Assembly (NCBI GenBank): GCA_027486035.1
Contig: JAIXPX010000002.1
Coordinates: 62,001 to 126,000, forward strand
Origin: Erythrobacteraceae bacterium
GTDB taxonomy: Bacteria > Pseudomonadota > Alphaproteobacteria > Sphingomonadales > Sphingomonadaceae
DNA: 64,000 nucleotides
Direction of reading: 5' to 3'
In this document: piece after piece, positions 9,522 to 18,616 of the stretch
Position numbering within the stretch: position 1 is the first letter of the stretch
How the letters are laid out: every line of letters begins with the position of its first letter
Position numbers and translations under genes: made by a program
The notes under the pieces: model-generated
What the model saw: the letters and a program-made list of their open reading frames with translations, nothing else
Told to the model about the DNA's origin: nothing
Database searches by the model: none

Positions 9522-9727
9522 AGCAGATCCTGATCCTGATTGCGCGCGGCTGGCAGCTCGGCCCCTCGCGCATCCTGCCGCCCTCGTGCCGCTACTCTCC
9601 CTCGTGCAGCCAGTACGCGATCGAGGCGCTCGGCAAATATGGCGCACTCAAGGGTGGATGGATGGCCTTCAAGCGGCTAATGCGCTGCCATCCCTGGGGA
9701 GGTCACGGGCATGATCCGGTTCCCTAG
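9518..9727 (+). CDS. yidD: membrane protein insertion efficiency factor YidD
   Basis: A 69-residue amphipathic, membrane-associated protein with the family hallmark PSCRYSPSCSQYAIEA and the C-terminal RLMRCHPWGGHGHDPV. The three conserved cysteines are present. YidD helps YidC-dependent insertion of inner-membrane proteins. It overlaps rnpA by four bases and lies 83 nt before yidC, the standard gene order. Confidence 0.95.
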   Translation: MKQILILIARGWQLGPSRILPPSCRYSPSCSQYAIEALGKYGALKGGWMAFKRLMRCHPWGGHGHDPVP

Positions 9728-9810
9728 AGCAAATCAGCCCCGGGGGTGGAATCCGGACCGTTCTATCCCCATAAGACACCGACCTGTCGCATTTCCTTGA
9801 AGGCCTTACC

Positions 9811-11574
9811 TTGGACAACCGCAATCTTCTGCTCGCCGTCGTGCTTTCGGGCCTGCTCATTCTCGGGTGGGACGTGGGGATGCGCTACTTCTATCCCGAG
9901 GCCGCCGTCTCGACGCAGGCCTCCTCGCCGACCGCCAGCAAGTCCGCTGCCGCAACCCAGGCCGCTCCCGCAGCCCAATCGGGCGGCACCGGCAGCATCG
10001 GCGCCGACGCGGCGGCGCGCAAGGTCGATCTCGAGACCGCGCTGGCGGGCGGAAACCGCGTGGCGATCGACACCCCGCGCCTTGCCGGATCGATCAATCT
10101 CCTCGGCGCGCGGATCGATGACATCGAGCTCAAGGATTACCGCGAGACGGTGAAGAAGGACTCCGGCCCCGTCCGCCTGTTCGCGCCCGAGGGCACGCCG
10201 GGACAGTACTTCGCCGAGTTCGGCTTCGTCACGGGCGGTGTGCGCCAGCCTTCGAACGCGCTGTGGCAGGCCGATGGCAGCAAGCTCACCCCGGCAACGC
10301 CGGTGACGCTGACCCGCACGGATGCGACCGGGATCACCTACAGCATCCGCTTTGCGATCGACGCCGATTACATGATCACCGCCACCCAAAGCGTGAGCAA
10401 CCCCACCGCCACTGCGGCGATCATCCAGCCCTTCGCGCTGATCAAGCGCACCGACACCAACGCCACCATCGACCAGTACGTTTCCCATTCCGGCCCGGTC
10501 GGGGTGTTCGGCGATACGCTGTGGGATCCGCATTCCTACGCGGAGATGGCCGAGGTCGGCACTGAAAGCCCCGAAGGCACGCCCGACTGGCTCGGCTTCA
10601 CCGACCAGTACTGGCTTGCCGCGCTGATCCCCGGCGACGGCAAGGGCAATGTCACCGTTGACGATGCCGGCTTCCGCTCGCTCGGCAACAACCTGTTCCG
10701 CAGCGATCTGCTCTATGGCGCGACCACCGTGCCGGCGGGCGGCAGCCTCGGCCAGGAGACCCGCCTGTTCGCCGGTGCCAAGGAAAGCCAGGTGCTCGAT
10801 CGCTACGAGGAGAGCGGCATCACCCGTTTCGGCCTCGCGATCAGCTGGGGCTGGTTCTGGTTCTTCGAAAAGCCGATCCTGTGGCTGCTGCGGCACTTGA
10901 ACAGCCTCGCCGGCAATTTCGGCGTGGCGATCATCCTGCTCACCGTGGTGATCCGCGGCCTCATGTTCCCGATCGCGCAGAAGGGCTTTGCCTCGATGGC
11001 GGCGATGAAGGCCGTGCAGCCGAAGATGAAGGAGATCCAGGAGCGCTTCAAGGACGACAAGCAGCGCCAGCAGCAGGAGATCATGAAGCTCTACAAGGAC
11101 GAGAAGGTGAACCCCCTCTCGGGCTGCCTGCCGATGCTGATCCAGATCCCGGTGTTCTTCGCGCTCTACAAGGTGCTGGTGCTGGCGATCGAGATGCGGC
11201 ACGAGCCGTTCATCCTGTGGATCACCGACCTGTCGGCTCCCGATCCAGCGCATATCCTCAACCTCTTCGGCCTCTTGCCCTATGCCGTGCCCGCGGGCTT
11301 CCTCGCGATCGGGCCGCTCGCGGTCCTGCTCGGCATCACCATGTGGCTGACCTTCCGCCTCAACCCCTCGGCGATGGACCCGGTGCAGCAGCAGATGTTC
11401 GCGATCATGCCGTGGATCCTGATGTTTGTGATGGCGCCCTTCGCGGCGGGCCTGCTGCTCTACTGGGTGACCTCGAACCTGCTCACCGTGGCGCAGCAGA
11501 GCTACCTCTACTCCAAGCACCCGCAGCTCAAGGCCGCGAATGCGGCGGAGAAGCAGAAGGCGGCGAAGGGGTAG
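9811..11574 (+). CDS. yidC: membrane protein insertase YidC
   Basis: Inserts and folds inner-membrane proteins, alone or with SecYEG. The 587-residue protein shows the Gram-negative layout: an N-terminal anchor (about residues 5-23), a large periplasmic domain with an Ala/Ser-rich entry segment, and the C-terminal insertase core (about 360-570) with the coiled cytoplasmic hairpin containing QERFKDDKQRQQQEIMKLYK and the NPLSGCLPMLIQIPVFFALY motif. It probably starts at a TTG codon; AAGG lies about 8 nt upstream and MDNRNLLLAVV is the usual family start. Confidence 0.95.
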   Translation: MDNRNLLLAVVLSGLLILGWDVGMRYFYPEAAVSTQASSPTASKSAAATQAAPAAQSGGTGSIGADAAARKVDLETALAGGNRVAIDTPRLAGSINLLGARIDDIELKDYRETVKKDSGPVRLFAPEGTPGQYFAEFGFVTGGVRQPSNALWQADGSKLTPATPVTLTRTDATGITYSIRFAIDADYMITATQSVSNPTATAAIIQPFALIKRTDTNATIDQYVSHSGPVGVFGDTLWDPHSYAEMAEVGTESPEGTPDWLGFTDQYWLAALIPGDGKGNVTVDDAGFRSLGNNLFRSDLLYGATTVPAGGSLGQETRLFAGAKESQVLDRYEESGITRFGLAISWGWFWFFEKPILWLLRHLNSLAGNFGVAIILLTVVIRGLMFPIAQKGFASMAAMKAVQPKMKEIQERFKDDKQRQQQEIMKLYKDEKVNPLSGCLPMLIQIPVFFALYKVLVLAIEMRHEPFILWITDLSAPDPAHILNLFGLLPYAVPAGFLAIGPLAVLLGITMWLTFRLNPSAMDPVQQQMFAIMPWILMFVMAPFAAGLLLYWVTSNLLTVAQQSYLYSKHPQLKAANAAEKQKAAKG

Positions 11575-11580
11575 CCGCGG

Positions 11581-12261
11581 GTGACCGATCCTGAAGATCA
11601 GGCGCTGCGCGAGGAGGCGGCATCGAAGCTCTTTTCGGGGCCGGTCGATTTCCTGCGCTCGGCCCCGCAATTGCAGTTTTTGCCCGACCCGGTGGTGCCC
11701 GAGATCGCCTTCTGCGGCCGCTCGAACGTCGGCAAGTCCTCGCTGCTCAATGCGCTGACGGGCCGCAAGGCGATCGCCCGCGCCTCGGTAACGCCGGGGC
11801 GCACGCAGGAGCTCAATTTCTTCGATGTGGGACGGCCCGAGGAGGAAGGCGCGCTGCCGCTGTTCCGGCTGGTCGACATGCCCGGCTACGGCTTTGCCAA
11901 GGCACCGGTGAAGGTCGTCGAGAAGTGGAAGTCGTTGGTCAATTCCTACCTGCGCGGGCGGCAGGTGCTGGCGCGCACGCTGGTGCTGGTCGACAGCCGC
12001 CACGGGTTGAAGGACGTCGACCGGACGATGATGACGATGCTGGATCAGGCTGCGGTCGGATACCGCATCGTCCTCACCAAGACCGACAAGATCAAGGCGA
12101 GCGAGCTTGCCGCCGTCGCCGAAAAGACCGCCGCCGAGGCCAAGAAGCACGTCGCCGCCCACCCGGAGATCCACCTCACCAGCAGCGAGAAGGGCATGGG
12201 CATCGAAGCCCTGCGCGCCGCCGTGGTGGCGGACGCGCTGGGCGAGGGGTGGATGGGTTAG
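11581..12261 (+). CDS. engB: ribosome biogenesis GTPase YihA/YsxC/EngB
   Basis: An essential GTPase of 50S subunit assembly. The 226-residue protein has G1 GRSNVGKS, G2 around TPGRTQELNFF, G3 DMPGYG, G4 TKTDK and G5 TSSEKG in order. It uses a GTG start only 6 nt after the yidC stop, so it is cotranscribed with yidC, as in many alphaproteobacteria. A short acidic N-terminal extension precedes the GTPase fold. Confidence 0.95.
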   Translation: MTDPEDQALREEAASKLFSGPVDFLRSAPQLQFLPDPVVPEIAFCGRSNVGKSSLLNALTGRKAIARASVTPGRTQELNFFDVGRPEEEGALPLFRLVDMPGYGFAKAPVKVVEKWKSLVNSYLRGRQVLARTLVLVDSRHGLKDVDRTMMTMLDQAAVGYRIVLTKTDKIKASELAAVAEKTAAEAKKHVAAHPEIHLTSSEKGMGIEALRAAVVADALGEGWMG

Positions 12262-12357
12262 GTAGGCCTCGCCCCGCCTATCACTTCCGCAACTTTGGAA
12301 ATCCCGGCTTTACGATAGCTTCCCTGCCGATCCGAATGCGGGACGGGGATAGCGGCA

Positions 12358-13179
12358 ATGTCAGGGGCACTTTCAGGCAAGAACGCAATCGTGACCGGCG
12401 CGGCTCGCGGGCAGGGGCGGGCAATTGCGATTGCCCTAGCCGAGGCCGGAGCGAATGTAGCGATCTGCGATGTCGGTGCAGCCGCCATGGTTAGTGTCGG
12501 CTATGCGCTCGGCGGCGCGCTTGACGAAGTGGCGCGGGCGATCGAGGCGCATGGGGTCCGTGCGCTCGCCATGGCCTGCGACGTGCGCGATCAGGCGCAG
12601 ATCGATGCCTTCATGGCCGCGACGACTGCCGCGTTCGGCGGGGTCGATATCCTCATCAACAATGCCGGCATCCTCACCGGCGGGCGGCCCGCGCACGAGC
12701 TCGACGATGCGACGTGGACCACCATGATCGACGTCAACCTGACCAGTGCCTGGCGGATGGCGCGCGCCGTTCTGCCCCAGATGATCGCGCGCGGCCAAGG
12801 CGGGCGGATCGTCAATGTCGCCTCGGTCGCGGGCCATGTCGGCACGCCGAACTATGCGCATTACTGCGCCTCCAAGCACGGATTGATGGGCCTCACCCGG
12901 GCGATGGCGGGCGAGCTTGCTCCCCACAAGATAACCGTCAATGCCCTGTGCCCGGGGCTGGTCGACACCGCGATGGTCAGCCATGCGACCGGGGAGGTGG
13001 CGAAGGATCACGGCCTCACGATCGACGAGGCCTACGAACTGCAATTGACCCCGCACCTTATAAAGGAGCGGATCACCTCGGAGCAATCGGCCGCCGCAGT
13101 GATGTATCTGGTGAGCGATGCAGCGCGAGTGGTGACAGGATCGGCGCTGATGATCGATGCAGGGTGGTCTGCGACCTAG
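12358..13179 (+). CDS. SDR oxidoreductase resembling mycofactocin-coupled/carveol dehydrogenase types
   Basis: A 273-residue NAD(P)-dependent short-chain dehydrogenase. The cofactor motif is TGAARGQG, followed by NNAG, catalytic Ser in NVASVAG and HYCASKHG (Tyr/Lys pair). After the second beta strand there is an insertion, CDVGAAAMVSVGYALGG, ahead of the IEAHGVRALAMACDVRD segment. Such an insertion is typical of the roughly 270-residue SDR group that binds NAD non-exchangeably and is often linked to mycofactocin in actinobacteria. No mycofactocin genes are visible here. The substrate is unknown, probably an alcohol. It is convergent with the VOC gene, with a one-base gap. Confidence 0.85.
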   Translation: MSGALSGKNAIVTGAARGQGRAIAIALAEAGANVAICDVGAAAMVSVGYALGGALDEVARAIEAHGVRALAMACDVRDQAQIDAFMAATTAAFGGVDILINNAGILTGGRPAHELDDATWTTMIDVNLTSAWRMARAVLPQMIARGQGGRIVNVASVAGHVGTPNYAHYCASKHGLMGLTRAMAGELAPHKITVNALCPGLVDTAMVSHATGEVAKDHGLTIDEAYELQLTPHLIKERITSEQSAAAVMYLVSDAARVVTGSALMIDAGWSAT

Positions 13180-13180
13180 G

Positions 13181-13600
13181 CTAGGTCGCGAACAGCTTCC
13201 CCATATCGGCAAAGGCCTTGAACTCGAGCGCATTGCCGCTGGGATCGCGCAGGAACATTGTCGCCTGTTCGCCGGGCTGGCCCTTGAAGCGGATGGTGGG
13301 TTCGATCACGAAGTCGCAGCCGCCTGCCCGAAGGCGCTCCGCAAGCGCCTCCCATGCCTCCATCTCCATCACGAGGCCGAAATGGGGAACCGGTACCCCG
13401 TGCCCGTCGACATGGTTGCTCGCCCGGTCGCCCGCCTGCCCGGGCGCGAGGTGGGCGACGATCTGGTGGCCGTGGAAGTCGAAGTCGATCCACTCGTCCG
13501 AGGAGCGCCCCTCCGCGCAGCCCATCACCTCGCCATAGAACCGGCGGGCGGCGGCAAGGTCGTCGACGGGAAAGGCGAGGTGGAAGGGGGGCAGGTTCAT
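13181..13600 (-). CDS. VOC-family (glyoxalase/dioxygenase-like) protein
   Basis: A 139-residue protein with two beta-alpha-beta-beta-beta units of the vicinal oxygen chelate fold. It begins [17 protein letters not shown] and ends with [15 protein letters not shown], the usual metal-ligand Glu strand. Candidate metal ligands are His7, the central HFGLV His and the C-terminal Glu. Members include glyoxalases, dioxygenases and fosfomycin-type resistance proteins. The sequence alone does not choose among them. Confidence 0.85.
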   Translation of the reverse strand: MNLPPFHLAFPVDDLAAARRFYGEVMGCAEGRSSDEWIDFDFHGHQIVAHLAPGQAGDRASNHVDGHGVPVPHFGLVMEMEAWEALAERLRAGGCDFVIEPTIRFKGQPGEQATMFLRDPSGNALEFKAFADMGKLFAT

Positions 13601-13701
13601 GGATCGGGGCTCCGGTGAAGGCTAACTTGCGATAGACCGTTCAGCCTCGACAGGGGAAGCCTGAATTCCTAGGGGAGCGTTTGTCTGCGCTGGCGCGCGA
13701 T

Positions 13702-13789
13702 GCAGACCACCCGCCCCGCCTCCCCGCCCGGCCACCAATAGTCCACTATGGTGTGGTGGCCGGGCGGGGAGGCGGGGCGGGGGGTCTGC
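13702..13789. repeat. long palindromic repeat, copy 2
   Basis: Arms 13702-13737 and 13754-13789 (36 nt each) are complementary at 35 of 36 positions. The 16-nt loop itself contains ATAGTCCACTAT, a small palindrome. The arms are nearly identical to those at 5954-6042. This copy lies between the divergent VOC and GST genes, within the possible promoter region of the GST gene. Confidence 0.9.
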
Positions 13790-13824
13790 GCCACCGAAGG
13801 TGGCCGCAGAAACAGGAACGCCCC

Positions 13825-14487
13825 ATGAAACTCATCATCGGCAACAAGAACTATTCGAGCTGGTCGCTGCGCGGGTGGCTCGCGGTCAAGCAGTCGGGGC
13901 TCCATTTCGAAGAGCTGACCGTGCCGATCATGGGCGAGGAGTGGGACCGGCTCAAGGAGGAGATGGGCGAGGTCCAGCCTTCCAGCGGCAAGGTTCCGAT
14001 CCTGTGGGACGGCGACAGGGTGGTGTGGGACAGCCTCGCGATCATGGAATATTGCGCCGACAAGGTCGGGCGCGAGCGCTTCTGGCCCAAGGACGAGGCG
14101 GCGCGCGGCATGGCCCGGGCGATGGTTGCGGAGATGCACGCGGGCTACCAGAGCTTGCGCAAGGAACTGCCGATGAACGTGCGCCGCCGGGTGGAGCTGC
14201 CCGGCGTATCCGAGGCGACCCGCCACGACATCGTGCGCATCCTCACCCTGTGGGCCGAGGCGCGCGCGCGCCACGGCAGCGCGGGGCCCTATCTGTTCGG
14301 AACCTTCGGCGCGGCGGACATCTTCTATGCTCCGGTGGTGACGCGTTTCGTCACCTACGGCATCGGCGTCCCCGGCTTTGCCCAGGCCTATATGCAGGCG
14401 CTTCTGGAGCATGACTGGATGGCCGAATGGATCCGCGCGGCAAGCGAGGAGGAATGGGTGATCGAACAGTTCGAGCGGGTGCGATGA
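13825..14487 (+). CDS. glutathione S-transferase family protein
   Basis: A 220-residue protein with an N-terminal thioredoxin-like GST domain. It begins MKLIIGNKNYSSWSLRGWL, where Ser11/Ser12 are candidate catalytic residues as in the YfcF/zeta-like bacterial group. The SSGKVPILWDG segment contains the cis-Pro that binds glutathione. An all-helical C-terminal domain follows. The ATG at 13825 is preferred because upstream reading would run through the palindromic repeat. The stop overlaps the start of the nuclease gene by four bases. Physiological substrate unknown. Confidence 0.88.
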   Translation: MKLIIGNKNYSSWSLRGWLAVKQSGLHFEELTVPIMGEEWDRLKEEMGEVQPSSGKVPILWDGDRVVWDSLAIMEYCADKVGRERFWPKDEAARGMARAMVAEMHAGYQSLRKELPMNVRRRVELPGVSEATRHDIVRILTLWAEARARHGSAGPYLFGTFGAADIFYAPVVTRFVTYGIGVPGFAQAYMQALLEHDWMAEWIRAASEEEWVIEQFERVR

Positions 14488-15374
14488 CAAGAAGGCTGGT
14501 TCTCGCCCTCGCCGCCTTCGCGGTGCTGCTCGTGCCGGTCCAGGCCGGGGCATGGAGCTTCTACGCCCACCGCAAGACCGCCGAAATCGCGCTTGCCAAT
14601 GTCTCGCCCGAGGTGCGCGCGAAGATCCGCGCGCTGCTGGTCCACGCGAAAGACCTCGGCACGCCGCAATGCCCGATCCGCAATCTCGAGGATGCCGCGG
14701 TGTGGGCCGATTGCATCCGCGCCGAGGGCTGGCGCTGGGGCTATACCGGCGCATGGCACTACCGCACCGCGCCGATCTGCAAGGCCTTCGATCCCAGGGC
14801 CAATTGCGCCGGGGGCAATTGTGTCACCGCGCAGATCACCCGCACCCACCGCATCCTTGCCGACGAGAGCCTGCCGCCCGCCGTCCGGCTCGAGGCGCTT
14901 GCCTTCATGGTACATTTCGCGGGCGACGTGCACAACCCGCTCCATTCGGGCGACAACGAGGATCAGGGTGGCAACCAGGTGAAGGCCGATTACGGCATCA
15001 AGCCGGGCTACAGCCTTCACGCGATCTGGGACAATCCGCTCGCCGAGCGGGCGATCAGCGATCCGGCCGACCCGGTCGCGCGGCGCTATACGGCCGAGGA
15101 GCGCAAGACGCTTGCCGGAGGAACGCCCGATGACTGGGGGCGCGAGAGCTGGGAGATCGCGCGCAGCTTGGTCTATCCGACCGCCTTCGACACCGACGAT
15201 GTCTGCGCAAGGCCCCTGCCCGAACGGACCGTGCTCAGCCAGGAGGACATCGTGCGCGCCGTGCCCATTGCCCGGCAGCGGGTGGTGCAGGCGGGCCTGA
15301 GGATCGCGGACCTGCTCGACAGCGCTTTCAAGCCGGGCCCGCTTGTGCCCGACGAACCGCGACGGCGTCGCTAG
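14484..15374 (+). CDS. secreted S1/P1-type nuclease
   Basis: A 296-residue predicted periplasmic or extracellular zinc-dependent nuclease. A signal peptide ends around QAGA, leaving a mature N-terminal Trp (AWSFYAHRK), which in this family supplies the zinc-binding N-terminal Trp. His residues of AHRKTAEIA, the HRILAD region and the core FAGDVHNPLHSGDNEDQGGNQ form the trinuclear zinc site. Members cut single-stranded DNA or RNA and can remove 3'-phosphates for nutrient salvage. Translationally coupled to the GST gene by an ATGA overlap, although no functional link is obvious. Confidence 0.9.
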   Translation: MTRRLVLALAAFAVLLVPVQAGAWSFYAHRKTAEIALANVSPEVRAKIRALLVHAKDLGTPQCPIRNLEDAAVWADCIRAEGWRWGYTGAWHYRTAPICKAFDPRANCAGGNCVTAQITRTHRILADESLPPAVRLEALAFMVHFAGDVHNPLHSGDNEDQGGNQVKADYGIKPGYSLHAIWDNPLAERAISDPADPVARRYTAEERKTLAGGTPDDWGRESWEIARSLVYPTAFDTDDVCARPLPERTVLSQEDIVRAVPIARQRVVQAGLRIADLLDSAFKPGPLVPDEPRRRR

Positions 15375-15994
15375 GCGAAGGCCTTGGCGATGAACCAGGC
15401 GGCAACGCCGAGCATCGCCAGCGCCAGCCCCCGCCGCACCATCCGCGCGCGGGCCTCGGCCATCAAGGCGACGCGGACGTGCTCGGCGAGCAGCACCAGC
15501 GAAAGGTGCACCCCGGTGGCGATGCCGACGCTGACGGTGGCGAGGGTGAACCCCTGCGCGAGGCTCGGCCGGCCGTCCGCGACGAACTGCGGCATCACGG
15601 CGACGAGGAACAGCGCCGACTTGGGATTGAGGAGGTTGATGACGAACCCGGCGAGGGCATGGCGATCGCTGGTGGCCTTGGGCGCGGCGACCTGCGAGCT
15701 GTCACCGCTCTCGCGCCCCGAGGCACCCCACGCCTCCCAAGCCAGCCACGCCATCATCGCCGCCGCGAGCAGCGAGACGCCCTGCGTCAGCCCCTCGCCC
15801 TGCGCGAGGATGAGGCTGGCCGCGAGCACGCTGAGCGCGGCATTGGCGGCGAGCCCCGCGGCGACGCCCGTGATCGCCCCGAGCCCGGCACGCCGCCCCT
15901 CGGACAGGGTGAGCGTCACCAGCCACGCCATGTTGGGCCCGGGCGTCAGCTCGATCAGGAGGACGGCCAGCGCGAAGCCCGCAAGATCGATCAC
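15371..15994 (-). CDS. LysE/RhtB-family amino-acid exporter
   Basis: A 207-residue inner-membrane exporter with about six hydrophobic segments. The family motif ELTPGPNMAWLV lies in the first loop, followed by GRRAGLGAITGVA, and the second motif is INLLNPKSALFLVAVMPQF. The GTG at 15994 (VIDLAGFA) is chosen because it opens the first membrane helix; an ATG at 16051 would add 19 polar residues. Likely exports an amino acid or homoserine-lactone-like compound; the substrate cannot be told. It is divergent from dapE, and its 3' end overlaps the nuclease 3' end by four bases. Confidence 0.88.
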   Translation of the reverse strand: MIDLAGFALAVLLIELTPGPNMAWLVTLTLSEGRRAGLGAITGVAAGLAANAALSVLAASLILAQGEGLTQGVSLLAAAMMAWLAWEAWGASGRESGDSSQVAAPKATSDRHALAGFVINLLNPKSALFLVAVMPQFVADGRPSLAQGFTLATVSVGIATGVHLSLVLLAEHVRVALMAEARARMVRRGLALAMLGVAAWFIAKAFA

Positions 15995-16089
15995 AGGATC
16001 GGCGCCGACCCGCTCGCCGCGTGCAGGCGGGGGATGGGAGGACAATCGCACTTTCTCATTCCCGCCATCTCCTGCTAGGCCCTTCGACC

Positions 16090-17241
16090 ATGCTCGACGT
16101 AGCCGACCTTGCCAAGCGCCTGATCGCGGCGCCTTCCATCACACCGGCGACCGGCAGCGTGTTCGACGTGCTCGAAGCGATGCTGGCGCCGCTGGGCTTT
16201 GCGGTCCACCGCTTTACCCGTGGGCAAGGCCCCGAAGGCTCGGACGAGGCGCCGGTCGAGAACCTCTTCGCGATCCGGCACGGCCCGGCAGGCTCGAAGC
16301 ACTTCGCCTTTGCCGGACACCTCGATGTGGTGCCCCCGGGTGAGGGCTGGGCCTCCGACCCCTTCGAGCCGCAGGTGCGCGGCGAGCTGCTTCACGGGCG
16401 CGGGGCGGTGGACATGAAGGGCGCGATCGCCGCGATGGTCGCCGCCGTTGCCGAAGTCCCGCGGGAGGCTGGCACGATCAGCTTCATCATCACCGGCGAC
16501 GAGGAAGGCCCCGCGCTCCACGGCACCCGCGCCCTGATCGACTATATGGAGGCAGAGGGGCACCGCCCCGACCTGTGCCTCGTCGGCGAGCCGACCTCGG
16601 TTCACCGCCTCGGCGACATGGTGAAGATCGGGCGGCGCGGTTCGGTCAACATCTTCATCGACGTCGAGGGCACGCAGGGCCACGTCGCCTATCCGTACCT
16701 CGCCGACAATCCGCTGCCCAAGCTCGTCGCGATCCTCGCGGAGCTCGATGCGCTGACGCTCGACACCGGGACCAAGTGGTTCCAGCCCTCCAACCTCGAA
16801 ATCACCGAAATCACCGCCCCCAACCGCGCCCACAACGTCATCCCGGCGGCAGGCTCGGCGCGCATCTCGATCCGCTTCAACGATCTGCACACCGGCAAGA
16901 GCCTGTCGGACCGCGTCTGCGCCATCGCCGAGCGGCATGGCGGCAAGGCGCGGCCCGTGATTTCCGGCGAGCCGTTCCTGACCGAGCCGGGCGCTTTCTC
17001 GAAGCTGGTCAGCGCCGCCGTGACTGCCGAGACGGGGCTGACGCCCGAACTCAGCACCACCGGTGGCACCTCGGACGCGCGCTTCCTGCGCGCTGTCTGC
17101 CCGGTCATCGAATTCGGCCTGTGCAACGCGACGATGCACAAGCGCGACGAGGCCGTGGCCATCCCGGATCTTGCCGTGCTCGCGCGGATCTATGCCCGCA
17201 TCGCGGCAGGCGCGCTGGCGCTTGCAGAAACCGGAAACTAG
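16090..17241 (+). CDS. dapE: succinyl-diaminopimelate desuccinylase
   Basis: Hydrolyses N-succinyl-LL-2,6-diaminopimelate in the succinylase branch of lysine and peptidoglycan precursor synthesis. The 383-residue M20-family di-zinc enzyme has metal motifs AGHLDVVPPG (His77, Asp79), GRGAVDMKG (Asp108), the catalytic pair in TGDEEGPA, LVGEPTS and a C-terminal CNATMHKRDEAV metal His. The dimerisation domain with HNVIPA lies centrally. The start at 16090 is the family N-terminus MLDVADLAKRLI. dapB of the same pathway is 5 kb away in the opposite orientation. Confidence 0.94.
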   Translation: MLDVADLAKRLIAAPSITPATGSVFDVLEAMLAPLGFAVHRFTRGQGPEGSDEAPVENLFAIRHGPAGSKHFAFAGHLDVVPPGEGWASDPFEPQVRGELLHGRGAVDMKGAIAAMVAAVAEVPREAGTISFIITGDEEGPALHGTRALIDYMEAEGHRPDLCLVGEPTSVHRLGDMVKIGRRGSVNIFIDVEGTQGHVAYPYLADNPLPKLVAILAELDALTLDTGTKWFQPSNLEITEITAPNRAHNVIPAAGSARISIRFNDLHTGKSLSDRVCAIAERHGGKARPVISGEPFLTEPGAFSKLVSAAVTAETGLTPELSTTGGTSDARFLRAVCPVIEFGLCNATMHKRDEAVAIPDLAVLARIYARIAAGALALAETGN

Positions 17242-17277
17242 CGCAGGCCCAGGCCGCGCGGGAGAGACCTCGAAGCA

Positions 17278-18609
17278 ATGGACCGAAAGCTTACCCTCTA
17301 CATCCTGATCGGCATGGTGCTCGGCGTGATCGTGGGACAGGCGCTCAACACCATGGTGCCCTCCGACGTCATCAAGGCCGACATCGCCCCGTGGTTCAAG
17401 CTGCTCTCGGACATCTTCCTCAATCTCATCAAGATGCTGGTCGCCCCGCTGGTGCTGTCCACCATCGTGGTCGGCATCGCCCACATGGGCGACAGCGCGG
17501 CGCTGGGGCGCATCGGGGTGCGCGCGCTCGCCTGGTTCATCACCGCCTCGCTGATCTCGATCGGCCTCGGCCTTGTGCTCGTGAACTTCTTCCAGCCCGG
17601 CATCGGCGCGCCGATTCCCGATGTCGCCGCTGCCACCGCCGCCGTCGGCGAGGTCAAGGAACTGAAGGCGACCGACTTCATCCTCTCGATCTTCCCCAAG
17701 AACGCGGTCGAGGCGCTGGCGACCAACAACATCCTCCAGATTCTCGTCTTCTCGATCTTCGCCGGGGTTGCCCTGTCCGCCATCGGGGAGCGCGGGCAGG
17801 CGCTGGTCAAGGGCGCGGATGCGCTGGCCGAGATGATGCTGCAAGTGACCGGCTATGTGATGCGCTATGCGCCGGTCGCGGTGTTCGGCGCGCTGGCCAA
17901 TGTCGTTGCGGCAAGCGGGCTTGCGATCCTGGGCACCTATCTCCAGCTCCTCAGCGAGTTCTACCTCTCGCTGGTGCTGCTCTGGGCGATCCTGCTGGGT
18001 GCCGGGGCGCTGTTCCTCGGTCGGCGGATCTGGGCGCTGATCCGCTATATCCGCCAGCCGCTGATGATCGCCTTCTCGACCGCTTCGTCCGAAGCTGCGC
18101 TGCCCAAGCTGTTCGAACAGCTCGATCGCTTCGGCGTGCCGCGCCGCATTTCGGGCTTCATGCTGCCGCTGGGCTATTCCTTCAATCTCGACGGCTCGAT
18201 GATGTACATGAGCTTTGCGACCCTGTTTATCGCGCAGGCCTATGGCATCGAGCTCAGCGTCGGCACGCAGATCATGATCCTGCTGACGCTGATGATCTCG
18301 TCCAAGGGCATCGCCGCCGTGCCGCGCGCCAGCCTCGTGGTGATCACCGGCACGCTCGCCATGTTCGGCCTGCCGGTCGAGGGCGTGGCGATCATCCTTG
18401 CCATTGACCAGTTCCTCGACATGGGCCGCACGGCCACCAATGTGGTGGGCAATGCGGTGGCGACCGCGGTGATCACCAAGTGGGAAGGTATGCTGGAGGT
18501 CGAGGAGCCCGAGGTGGTCGAACACCCCCACGCCCCCGCCCACACCGCCGCCGATGGCCGCGCGGGGCTCGATCTCGACCCCAGCAATTTCGGGGAAGGC
18601 AAGGGCTAG
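17278..18609 (+). CDS. dicarboxylate/amino-acid:cation symporter (DAACS)
   Basis: A 443-residue secondary transporter of the GltP/DctA family. It has the family landmarks: eight membrane helices plus two re-entrant loops, the serine-rich hairpin STASSEAALPKL, the FNLDGSMMYM sodium/substrate motif and DMGRTATNVVGN in the last helix. It imports glutamate/aspartate or C4-dicarboxylates with Na+ or H+. The exact substrate is not resolved. It follows dapE on the same strand by 36 nt, but a shared function is not evident. Confidence 0.92.
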   Translation: MDRKLTLYILIGMVLGVIVGQALNTMVPSDVIKADIAPWFKLLSDIFLNLIKMLVAPLVLSTIVVGIAHMGDSAALGRIGVRALAWFITASLISIGLGLVLVNFFQPGIGAPIPDVAAATAAVGEVKELKATDFILSIFPKNAVEALATNNILQILVFSIFAGVALSAIGERGQALVKGADALAEMMLQVTGYVMRYAPVAVFGALANVVAASGLAILGTYLQLLSEFYLSLVLLWAILLGAGALFLGRRIWALIRYIRQPLMIAFSTASSEAALPKLFEQLDRFGVPRRISGFMLPLGYSFNLDGSMMYMSFATLFIAQAYGIELSVGTQIMILLTLMISSKGIAAVPRASLVVITGTLAMFGLPVEGVAIILAIDQFLDMGRTATNVVGNAVATAVITKWEGMLEVEEPEVVEHPHAPAHTAADGRAGLDLDPSNFGEGKG

Positions 18610-18616
18610 GGCCGCC

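Noticed and set aside
9763..12174. 803-codon antisense frame over yidC and engB
   Set aside because: Low-complexity shadow of two well-conserved genes.
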